A stretch of 64,000 nt of DNA, taken from contig CAZSAP010000004.1 in assembly GCA_964604705.1 (NCBI GenBank), forward strand, positions 239,144 through 303,143. The letters are read 5' to 3'. Below, piece by piece: positions 21,147 through 29,003 of this stretch. Source of the stretch: JAAXVQ01 sp964604705. Lineage in GTDB: Bacteria > Oederibacteriota > JAAXVQ01. The translations under genes and the position numbers were made by a program. Positions within the stretch are counted from its first letter, which is position 1; each line of letters opens with the position of its first letter. The notes under the pieces were generated by a model, which saw only the letters and a list, made by a program, of their open reading frames with translations, was not told the origin of the DNA and made no database searches.

Positions 21147-21761
21147 ATGTCACCCCAGTTTATACGGCAGAAATACGGCAATATTGATATGAAAAAACTG
21201 AGCCCGTTTCAGCGTATCATTTTAACCACCAATGGGACCCTCACCAATGTCATCGAGGCTATTTTTCTCGAACGCATGAAGTTGGTCAAACTTGCTGAGA
21301 AAACGTTTATGAACCTGGAGACGGGCGGCCCCTTGCATTTGCATGGGGGAGAGACCCTTATTGAGCGCGTGATTCTGCTCAAAGGGGAGGAGAGTCAGCA
21401 CAATTACCTGTACGCCGAGTCGCACATTGTGGTGGACCGGCTTGACCAGGAAACCAAGGACGATCTTTTGCTCCGGCATATTCCCATTGGGCAGATCTGG
21501 ATTGACCGCCAGATCGAACTGAACAAAAAGTTCATCCACTACAGTGTGGAGCCGGCCGGGGAGTATGCCAAGCATTTCGGCGTGGAAAAAAATGATGTTC
21601 TGTTCACCCGAACCTATGTGGTGTACACTCACCGGAAACCTGTGTTTATTATTACCGAGCGTTATCCGGATTTGCATCCGGACCGGTATTCCGAAAAAGA
21701 CGCCATCACGGTCATGCGCAAGGTGCCGCATCCGTCCGACGAAGTGAAGGAAATGATTTAA
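21147..21761 (+). CDS. Chorismate pyruvate-lyase, Rv2949c-like (4-hydroxybenzoate formation)
   Basis: Predicted to split chorismate into 4-hydroxybenzoate and pyruvate. The 204-residue protein matches the Mycobacterium tuberculosis Rv2949c family (PF01947, formerly DUF98) along its length: FQRIILTTNGTLT near the N-terminus, a central ERVILLKG, AESHIVVDRL, PIGQIW, then RTYVVYTHRKPVFIITERY near the C-terminus. In mycobacteria the family member supplies 4-hydroxybenzoate as starter for phenolic glycolipid polyketides. A strong AGGAGG precedes the ATG. It lies directly before the A-T-KS-T gene, whose A domain looks suited to a substrate without an alpha-amino group, so I infer it makes that enzyme's starter. 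Family comparison is from memory; no catalytic residue was tested. Confidence 0.8.
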   Translation: MSPQFIRQKYGNIDMKKLSPFQRIILTTNGTLTNVIEAIFLERMKLVKLAEKTFMNLETGGPLHLHGGETLIERVILLKGEESQHNYLYAESHIVVDRLDQETKDDLLLRHIPIGQIWIDRQIELNKKFIHYSVEPAGEYAKHFGVEKNDVLFTRTYVVYTHRKPVFIITERYPDLHPDRYSEKDAITVMRKVPHPSDEVKEMI

Positions 21762-21790
21762 TGCCGATCGCAGAAAGGAAGTCTTGAAGT

Positions 21791-24700
21791 ATGCTCCAAG
21801 AAACCATGAATCTTTCGCCGCACGCGTCGCAGCAGTTACGCGCCGTCAGCCATGCCTGGCAGGTTCGCGAGGCCGAGGTCGTGGCCGGCGTGCTGGCGCT
21901 GTTGGTGTTTCGCTATCATCAGCCGGACACTTTTTCGCTGACCCTTGGTGCGCAGGAACCTCGGGGGGTGGTGGTACCCCTCCGGGGAGACGCCACGGTG
22001 CGGGACTTGGCTCAGGCGGTCGCGGCCCAGACCCAGGGGCAAATGGGTTCGGAGGGGTTTGTGATAAATTTTGCCCCGGACATTTTTCCTGAAGCCCAGG
22101 CTGGGGAGTATGTTGGGAGCGGCGTGGCCGAGAGTGTTCGCTGGGAATGGAGCGCAACCCAAGGCACCTGGTACACCTCGTTGGCGTATCCGTCGACCGC
22201 GGCCCAGGCAGGAACGGTTTTACGTTTTTTATGCCATGCGTCACAGGTGTTGGAGCACCTGAAGGCAGACTCTGGGGAAACGCTCGAAGCGGTGGATATT
22301 TTGCCCGCCTCCGAACGCGTCACGGTGTTAGACACTTGGAACGCCACGGAGACGGAAACGCCGCGCCTGATGTTTGCAGATATGTTTGAGCAACAGGCCG
22401 CGAAGACCCCGCAGAAACGCGCACTTATGTTTGATGACCAGACCTTAACGTTTGCCGAGGTGCACGCCCAGGTTGAAACATTGGCCCAGGCCTTGGTTCA
22501 GGCAGGAGTGGGGCCGGAAAAACCCGTGGGAGTGTACCTCACGCGTTCGCCCCGCAGTGTGATTGCGCTGCTGGCCATTTTTCGCGCCGGGGGTGCGTAT
22601 GTACCGCTGGACCTTTCGTATCCACCGGAGCATATTCGCTATATTTTAGAGGAGACCAAGGTTTCGGTGGTGGTGACCGAGTCCGACAAAATTAAAGATC
22701 TGCCCAGCGGGCTTCACACGCTTGCCATGGATGCCTTGACGGTTGCCCCAGCGGCACCTGTTCCCGCATCCCCGGCCAGGCCGGAGAATTTAGCCTTGAT
22801 CATGTACACCTCGGGCTCCACGGGTGTGCCCAAGGGCGTGGCCCTGGAGCACCGCTCGGTGATGAATCGCTTTCACTGGCTCTGGACAAACTATGGATTT
22901 GCTCCCGGGGAAGTGGCTTGCCAACGGACCACGGTGAATTTTATTCCCTCGGTCTGGGAGATGCTCGGCCCGATCCTGAAAGGGGTTCCCAGTGTTATCT
23001 TGCCCGATGCGGTGGTGAAGGACCCCGTGCGCCTGATCTCGGCTTTGGCGAGGCAGCGTGTGACACGCATAGCCGTGGTGCCCACCTTGTTGCGCGTCTT
23101 GCTGGATGTGGAACCGCGTCTGGGAGAGACACTTCCGGATTTGAAACTTTGGTTCACGGCCGGTGAACCGCTGCCCTTTGAACTGTATCAGCGTTTCCGC
23201 CGCCAAGTCCCCAACGCGGTTCTGCACAATGACTACGGCGCCACGGAAGTCAATGGCGTGGTGGCGTTTGATTCACGCTGGGACGATGGAACCTTGACGT
23301 ATGTCCCCATTGGCCGCCCGATTGCCAACGCCAAGCTGTATATCTTGGATGGGCGCCGCCAGCCTGTACCCGTGGGCGTGAAGGGAGAGTTGTTTGTGGC
23401 CGGGGCACCGGTCTCGCGGGGATACTTCGGGCGTCCGGATCTCACGCAGGAACGCTTTTTTCCCAATCCGTTCAGCCCGGAACAGAGTGCGACCATGTAC
23501 AACTTGGGCGATGTCGCACGCTATCATCCCTCGGGCCTGATCGAAGTGGTGGGGCGCCGGGATCACCAGGTGAAAATCCAGGGCAAGCGTGTGGAATTGG
23601 GCGGGATTGAAAAAAGCATCGCCCGTTATCCGGGCATTAACCATGCCGCCGTGGTGGTGCAGACGCGCGACTCCGGGAGCCGTGTCTTGACCGCGTTTGT
23701 GTCACCCGTTTTTTCCGGAGACGAAGCACTCGCGGCGTTTCAGGCGTTTCTGCGCGCACAGTTGCCGGAATATATGGTGCCGACCGTGGTGGTTTCTTTG
23801 GAGACACTTCCGTTGACACCCAATGGAAAAAAAGACCGCAAAGCCATGGAGCGATGGCGTGCGCCGGAGACAGTAAGCCAGGGGGGCGCACCGCTCTCGG
23901 GAACAGTGAGCCTGGAACATGTACGCGACCGTTTGCGCGAACAATTGGCCCGCCTGCTGCGACGCACATTGACGCCGCGCGAGGACGAAATGTCGTTTAC
24001 CCAACTGGGACTCAATTCCATTGATGCGGTTGCCTGGATGGCCGAGATTAACCAGACGTTTGGTTGCGCCTTGAGTGTGACAGCGCTGTACGATCATTTT
24101 ACCCTCAACCAATTGAGTGTGCGACTGAGCCAAGGCGGAGACCTCGCGCCAACGCCGGTACCGAAGTCGGCGCCTGTGGGAGTGGAGCGGGGAGAGAGCG
24201 TGGCCATCATTGGCTATGCCGGACGTTTCCCAGGCGCGGAGAATGCTGATCAATTGTGGGAAATGCTCAAGCAAGGACAGACAGCCATTCGCGAAGTCGA
24301 TGCCCAACGCTGGAACGTGGCCGAACATTTTTCCGAAGACCGAGCACAGACCAACAAGAGTTACAGCCGTTGGGGCGGCTTCATGGCGCGTGTGGCGGAA
24401 TTTGATGAAGCGTTCTTCAACCTTACACCCCCGGAAGCGTTTCTTATGGACCCGCAGCAGCGCGTTGCCCTGGAGGAGAGCTGGCATGCTATGGAACATG
24501 CCGGGTATGCGCGCCTGGCCGGGGCGCCGCAATCGGTCGGGGTTTTTGTCGGAGTGCGGGGGAATGAATATTATCAGAAGCTGAAAGCCAAGGGCATCGA
24601 TGTGAGTTCCGGCGTGTTGACCGGGAACGATGCCGCCATGCTGGCTGGACGCATTTCGCATGCCCTGAATTTAACCGGACCGTGCTATGCCCTGGATACG

Positions 24701-26362
24701 GCGTGCTCTTCCTCACTGGTGGCCGTGCACTTGGGGGCCCAGGCCATTCGAGCCGGGGAATGCGCCATGGCCCTGGCCGGAGGCGTGAGTGTTTTGGTCG
24801 GCGAAGAAAATTTTGTGCTCTCCAGCCAGGCCGGCATGCTCTCCCCCACGGGCAAAGCCCAAGCTTTTTCTGAAAGCGCCGATGGGTTTGTGCTGGCCGA
24901 AGGCGCCGGGTTTGTGGTGTTGAAAAATCTGGCCCGCGCGCAAGCGGACGGTGACCGTATTTATGGAATTCTCAAAGGATCGGGCGTGAACCATTCCGGG
25001 AGCAGCGGCGGAATTTCCACGCCAAGCAAGGAAGCCCAGAAAACCCTGGTGCGCGAGGTGTTGGAGCGGAGTCACGTCGCGCCAGAAAGCATTCGGTATC
25101 TGGAAACGCACGGGACAGGGACCTTGTTGGGGGACATCATGGAGGTCGAAGCCTTAAATGAGGTGTATCGCCCCAGCGCTCCGCAAAAAAAACATTGTGC
25201 CTTGGGGGCTATGAAAAACAACCTGGGGCACGCCACCACGGCTTCGGGAATTTTAAGTTTGATCAAAGTGTTGCTCTGCCTGGAACATGAGGAGTTGCTC
25301 CCGGAACGTGCAGTGAGCGCAGTGAGCCCCCTCTTGCGGTTGGACGAAACCCCGTTTTACTTGAATCGGGAGTCTCGCCCCTGGCCGGCAGAGGCCGGGG
25401 TGCCTCGCCGCGCTGCCCTCAGCGCGTTGGGGTACAACGGAACCAATGCGCATGCCGTTGTTGAGGCTTTTGCGTCCACGCCAATCGCAACGCGCAATGC
25501 ATTGAAATCGTATGTGGTGCCTTTTTCCGCACCGACGATGACCTCTCTTCGGGCCTACGTGAAAACCCTACAGCAATGGCTTGGCATGCAGGCTGGGCGG
25601 GTGGAACTGGCAGATTTGGCGTACACGCTCACATGTCGACGTGAATTTTTGGCCGAGCGCATGGCGTTTGTCGTGGAGAGTCTCGCCGAGCTAAGCAGTG
25701 CGTTGGACATTTATGTACAGCTTTTGCCCGTAAAACTCCCGGAAGCACCGGATGCCGACGCGGCGTGGCCGGCGGTGGCCCAAGTGTTGGCCACCGCACC
25801 GAAGACCTTGACCCCAGAACAATTGAGCCTGATGGCCCTGCGGTATCGGCAGCATCAAGACGTCGACTTGGCGGCACAGTTTCGCACAGGGATGCATACC
25901 ACCGTGGGGTTGCCGGGGTTGGTCTTCGAAGGGCATGCGTACTGGGTTCCTGAGAATGCGATCACGGTACCCGCGTTGGGCGCGGGCGCGGCCACACCTG
26001 CACGCCCACGCGCCGTGGGGCGCGCGTCGGAGACCGAACGTGTCATTATGGATATTTGGAAAACCACACTGGGCCTTTCGGCCGTGGATTCCGGTGATCG
26101 TTTCATGGACCTGGGTGGAAAATCCAAGGACATGCTCCCGGTACATAATAAAATTCAAGAAGCCTTTGGTGTAAGGCTTTCGATTGTGGATATGTTCTTT
26201 TTGCATGCCACGGTCCGGAGCCTGGCGGAACATATTGATAAACTCCGTCAGGGCACCCACGCCGTGACCGACCTTCTGAGCGAACGCCCGTCGCTTAAAT
26301 CAGGGGGAGGGCAGTCCTTACGAGAAAAGCGCTTGGAAGCGCGCCGGAAGCTGTTGGGATAG
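21791..26362 (+). CDS. Hybrid NRPS-PKS protein: C-remnant, A, T, KS, T (trans-AT type)
   Basis: 1523 residues. Residues 1-185 resemble a cut-down condensation domain with no HHxxxDG. A domain ~190-680 (YTSGSTGVPKG at ~338, final Lys in NGKKDRKAM). Carrier domain with Ser743 in LGLNSIDAV. Ketosynthase ~804-1225 with Cys972 (DTACSSSL), His1107 (HGTGT) and His1147 (NLGHAT), all intact. A post-KS linker follows, then a second carrier domain with Ser1445 in LGGKSKDM. There is no AT, KR or DH. The A-domain code read against GrsA is IPWAFADGVK: Asp235 is replaced by Ile, so an ordinary alpha-amino acid is unlikely and an aryl or other carboxylic acid is likelier. The preceding chorismate lyase points to 4-hydroxybenzoate. 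The intact KS would then extend with a unit loaded by an AT encoded elsewhere. RBS AAAGGAAG precedes the ATG. Probably the loading and first-extension protein of the pathway. Confidence 0.92.
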   Translation: MLQETMNLSPHASQQLRAVSHAWQVREAEVVAGVLALLVFRYHQPDTFSLTLGAQEPRGVVVPLRGDATVRDLAQAVAAQTQGQMGSEGFVINFAPDIFPEAQAGEYVGSGVAESVRWEWSATQGTWYTSLAYPSTAAQAGTVLRFLCHASQVLEHLKADSGETLEAVDILPASERVTVLDTWNATETETPRLMFADMFEQQAAKTPQKRALMFDDQTLTFAEVHAQVETLAQALVQAGVGPEKPVGVYLTRSPRSVIALLAIFRAGGAYVPLDLSYPPEHIRYILEETKVSVVVTESDKIKDLPSGLHTLAMDALTVAPAAPVPASPARPENLALIMYTSGSTGVPKGVALEHRSVMNRFHWLWTNYGFAPGEVACQRTTVNFIPSVWEMLGPILKGVPSVILPDAVVKDPVRLISALARQRVTRIAVVPTLLRVLLDVEPRLGETLPDLKLWFTAGEPLPFELYQRFRRQVPNAVLHNDYGATEVNGVVAFDSRWDDGTLTYVPIGRPIANAKLYILDGRRQPVPVGVKGELFVAGAPVSRGYFGRPDLTQERFFPNPFSPEQSATMYNLGDVARYHPSGLIEVVGRRDHQVKIQGKRVELGGIEKSIARYPGINHAAVVVQTRDSGSRVLTAFVSPVFSGDEALAAFQAFLRAQLPEYMVPTVVVSLETLPLTPNGKKDRKAMERWRAPETVSQGGAPLSGTVSLEHVRDRLREQLARLLRRTLTPREDEMSFTQLGLNSIDAVAWMAEINQTFGCALSVTALYDHFTLNQLSVRLSQGGDLAPTPVPKSAPVGVERGESVAIIGYAGRFPGAENADQLWEMLKQGQTAIREVDAQRWNVAEHFSEDRAQTNKSYSRWGGFMARVAEFDEAFFNLTPPEAFLMDPQQRVALEESWHAMEHAGYARLAGAPQSVGVFVGVRGNEYYQKLKAKGIDVSSGVLTGNDAAMLAGRISHALNLTGPCYALDTACSSSLVAVHLGAQAIRAGECAMALAGGVSVLVGEENFVLSSQAGMLSPTGKAQAFSESADGFVLAEGAGFVVLKNLARAQADGDRIYGILKGSGVNHSGSSGGISTPSKEAQKTLVREVLERSHVAPESIRYLETHGTGTLLGDIMEVEALNEVYRPSAPQKKHCALGAMKNNLGHATTASGILSLIKVLLCLEHEELLPERAVSAVSPLLRLDETPFYLNRESRPWPAEAGVPRRAALSALGYNGTNAHAVVEAFASTPIATRNALKSYVVPFSAPTMTSLRAYVKTLQQWLGMQAGRVELADLAYTLTCRREFLAERMAFVVESLAELSSALDIYVQLLPVKLPEAPDADAAWPAVAQVLATAPKTLTPEQLSLMALRYRQHQDVDLAAQFRTGMHTTVGLPGLVFEGHAYWVPENAITVPALGAGAATPARPRAVGRASETERVIMDIWKTTLGLSAVDSGDRFMDLGGKSKDMLPVHNKIQEAFGVRLSIVDMFFLHATVRSLAEHIDKLRQGTHAVTDLLSERPSLKSGGGQSLREKRLEARRKLLG

Positions 26363-26567
26363 TTTGTCGTGAATAAGGAATTGTACTTTGAAAATGGCCT
26401 TGGGTTTGTTAGTATGCTCCGGTTGTCAAAAAGGCCGGGGAATCACGGATGAGACCCTCCCACTGTTTGCCTTTTGCATGGAGTGGTTTTTCTCTCCCAA
26501 ACATTTCGCTTTGCATGCGTCAGATCGGACAGCATTACTTCATCTATCTCGTTGGGGGTTGTCGCGT

Positions 26568-28820
26568 ATGAAAAAAACAGCTATGTTCCTGATGATGTTC
26601 CTGGGTGTTTCCGCCGCCGGCTGGGCGGAGGTGTACACCGGAAAAGTGTTGGATGCCATTACCCTGGAGCCTTTGCCCAATGCCCAAATTTTCGGGGCAC
26701 AGGGTGTGAAAGTACTTGCGGATGCTACCGGAAAATTTCAGATCGACGTCGTTGATTCGAACGTTCAGGTGGTCATGCCGGGATACGACGTGTTGAAGCT
26801 CCAGTTGAAATCCGGGGAGAATGTGGCAACGTTAACCGTGAAGGGCTTGTTCGAAGTGGCGCAAGTTCAGGTCAAGGCGAAGGCCGACAGCAAAAAAGCC
26901 GTGGTGAGCAAACAAGAAGTGGGAAAAAAAGAAATTAAGCAGACCACGGCCACCTTGTTTCCGGACGTGGTGCGCGTGGTGCAAATGCTTCCCGGTGTGA
27001 CCAGTGGCGTGGATTACTCGGGCCAACTCTATGTGCGCGGCGGCGAGCCCCGTGAAGTGCGCTCGATTTTGGACAACCAATTTCTCATGCGCGACGACAT
27101 CTGGGGCGGCATGCTCTCGGTGTTTAACCCCAACCTGGTGGAGGATGTTCAGTTTTACTCCGGGGGATTCTCGGCCGAATGGCCGCAAGCCATGTCGGGT
27201 ATTTTGGACATTAAAAATAAGACTGGGGATACAGAGAAATACTTGGGGTTTGCCGAGGCTTCGGCAACCACCTTGGACTTGTTCGCGGAAGGGCCGGGGG
27301 GACTTAAAGACAGTTCTTTCCTGGCCGGGGTGCGGCGCACGCATTATGACTTGATCGTGGGGCTCATCCAGCGGACCAACATGATCCTGCCTTATTTCTG
27401 GGACGGGCAGGCGAAGTATGACCTGCCCTTGGAGTCGGGCGGCAAGCTCACGGTGAACGCCATCTTTTCCAGTGAGGGACTTCGCCAGACCGACACCACG
27501 AATTATGAAGGGTATGGCCCCAAACGTGCCAAAGGGTCCAAGTTTGAATACGACAATGAACGTGTAAACCTGGGGATTGCTTACGATCGCGCCTTCACTC
27601 CTGAGATTTCCAGCCTAACCCTGTTAGGCGCTTTCTACAACAAGGGAAAGGCCGTGGTGGATTCCTTCTATGCGCCCATGACTATGGAAGAGAATGATTT
27701 GATTATGCAGCTGCGCCATAATTGGCAGCTCATTTTGGCCGAACGTCACATTGTCAAAACTGGGCTTTATTTTTTCCCCAGCTGGAGTAAGTCCAATTGG
27801 AAAATGCAGACGCTTACGGCCATTAACGCTAACCAATACGTCACTCAAGATTATAATTACAACTTGGCTTACAACAATATTTATTTTACAGGCGTTTTTG
27901 TCCAGGATGATTACGAATTGCTCAAGGACTGTGTGTATATGAACCCGGGGGTCATTGCTCAATATTATTCCGAGAATAAAAAGTGGGCGTACGATCCGCG
28001 TTTTTCTCTTAAATACAAGTTTCTCCAGAACTGGGATGTGCATACCGCTACCGGGTTTTACAGTCAGCATCCGTTGGACACCTACATGCTGGATGCGAAA
28101 AATGGCAATCCCAACCTGAAGGCGCAAACGGCGATTCACTATGTGCTCGGGACCAAAGCCGAGTTTGAGGGCGGGTATACTTTTCAAGTGGAAGGGTATT
28201 ATAAGGATTGCCGGAATATGATCATCAGTGACGCCAACCCTGCCATCAACTACAGCAACAACGCCCGAGGGCGTGCGTATGGTTTCGACTTTATTATTCA
28301 AAAGAAAATCGGTGAAAAGTGGGACGGGTGGATCAGCTACAGTTGGGTACGTTCCCAGCGGCGCATTGACCAGCGTTCCAATCCGTCGGTGTTTGGCAAA
28401 CCTCCGGATGTGGAGCCGGTAGACGAATGGTATACTTCGGCCGGTGAACGTCCACATACCTTTAACCTTGTTTTTAATTATACCTTTAAGCCGCGCTGGC
28501 GCCTTTCGTTTGTTCAAAAATATGTTTCTGGTAAACCGTTTACGCCTGTGGCCTACGGGGAGTACCAAGAAGCCATTGATGAGTACACTCCGGTCTATGG
28601 CACAGTCAACAGTGATCGCGTCGGTCCGTACATGACCACGGACATTAAACTTTCCATGCCGGTAGGCGGGGTCAAGGGCTTGAGTTCGTTTGTGCAAGTC
28701 AGCAATTTGTTCAACAATGAAAATCCCTACGGTGTTGAGTACAAGACCGACTACTCCGGGTACCGGAATATTCCACAACTCCCGCGCATGACCTTCGGTG
28801 GGTTTCGTTACGATTTTTAA
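26568..28820 (+). CDS. TonB-dependent receptor with N-terminal carboxypeptidase-regulatory-like domain (copy 1)
   Basis: Outer-membrane receptor for energised uptake. 750 residues from ATG 26568, which is preceded by GGGGGTT; the in-frame codons upstream encode no credible leader. It has a signal peptide ending near GWAEV, a beta-sandwich domain (~20-110, GKVLDAITLEPLPNAQIFG), a plug (~120-230, with LPGVTSG, LYVRGGEP and GGFSAEWPQAMSGILDI) and a barrel ending in the aromatic residues RYDF. No TonB box is obvious. The next gene is a same-length paralog; the central plug is almost the same in both while the ligand-facing parts differ. The ligand is unknown. Lying after the biosynthetic cluster, it may take up the product or a product complex. 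Inference only. Confidence 0.88.
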   Translation: MKKTAMFLMMFLGVSAAGWAEVYTGKVLDAITLEPLPNAQIFGAQGVKVLADATGKFQIDVVDSNVQVVMPGYDVLKLQLKSGENVATLTVKGLFEVAQVQVKAKADSKKAVVSKQEVGKKEIKQTTATLFPDVVRVVQMLPGVTSGVDYSGQLYVRGGEPREVRSILDNQFLMRDDIWGGMLSVFNPNLVEDVQFYSGGFSAEWPQAMSGILDIKNKTGDTEKYLGFAEASATTLDLFAEGPGGLKDSSFLAGVRRTHYDLIVGLIQRTNMILPYFWDGQAKYDLPLESGGKLTVNAIFSSEGLRQTDTTNYEGYGPKRAKGSKFEYDNERVNLGIAYDRAFTPEISSLTLLGAFYNKGKAVVDSFYAPMTMEENDLIMQLRHNWQLILAERHIVKTGLYFFPSWSKSNWKMQTLTAINANQYVTQDYNYNLAYNNIYFTGVFVQDDYELLKDCVYMNPGVIAQYYSENKKWAYDPRFSLKYKFLQNWDVHTATGFYSQHPLDTYMLDAKNGNPNLKAQTAIHYVLGTKAEFEGGYTFQVEGYYKDCRNMIISDANPAINYSNNARGRAYGFDFIIQKKIGEKWDGWISYSWVRSQRRIDQRSNPSVFGKPPDVEPVDEWYTSAGERPHTFNLVFNYTFKPRWRLSFVQKYVSGKPFTPVAYGEYQEAIDEYTPVYGTVNSDRVGPYMTTDIKLSMPVGGVKGLSSFVQVSNLFNNENPYGVEYKTDYSGYRNIPQLPRMTFGGFRYDF

Positions 28821-28839
28821 GGGTTTTTTAGTTCGCTCC

Positions 28840-28881
28840 GCCCGGCCACACCCCTTTTGGGGATTGGCCGGGCTTTTTTTT
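28840..28881 (+). terminator. Rho-independent terminator after the first TonB-dependent receptor
   Basis: The inverted repeat GCCCGGCCA / TGGCCGGGC (28840-28848 and 28865-28873) encloses a loop and is followed at once by eight T residues. It lies 20 bases after the stop codon and should end the upstream transcription unit before the second receptor. Confidence 0.93.
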
Positions 28882-29003
28882 GCTCCTGACTCTTCCTGTT
28901 TTGAAAAAAACACAGTCGGAAAATACTATTTCAACACGCGAAAGTGACGAGTAAGGCGTGAATGTGTGTTTGACCAGTATCTACACTGAAGGGGGAAGCG
29001 GTT

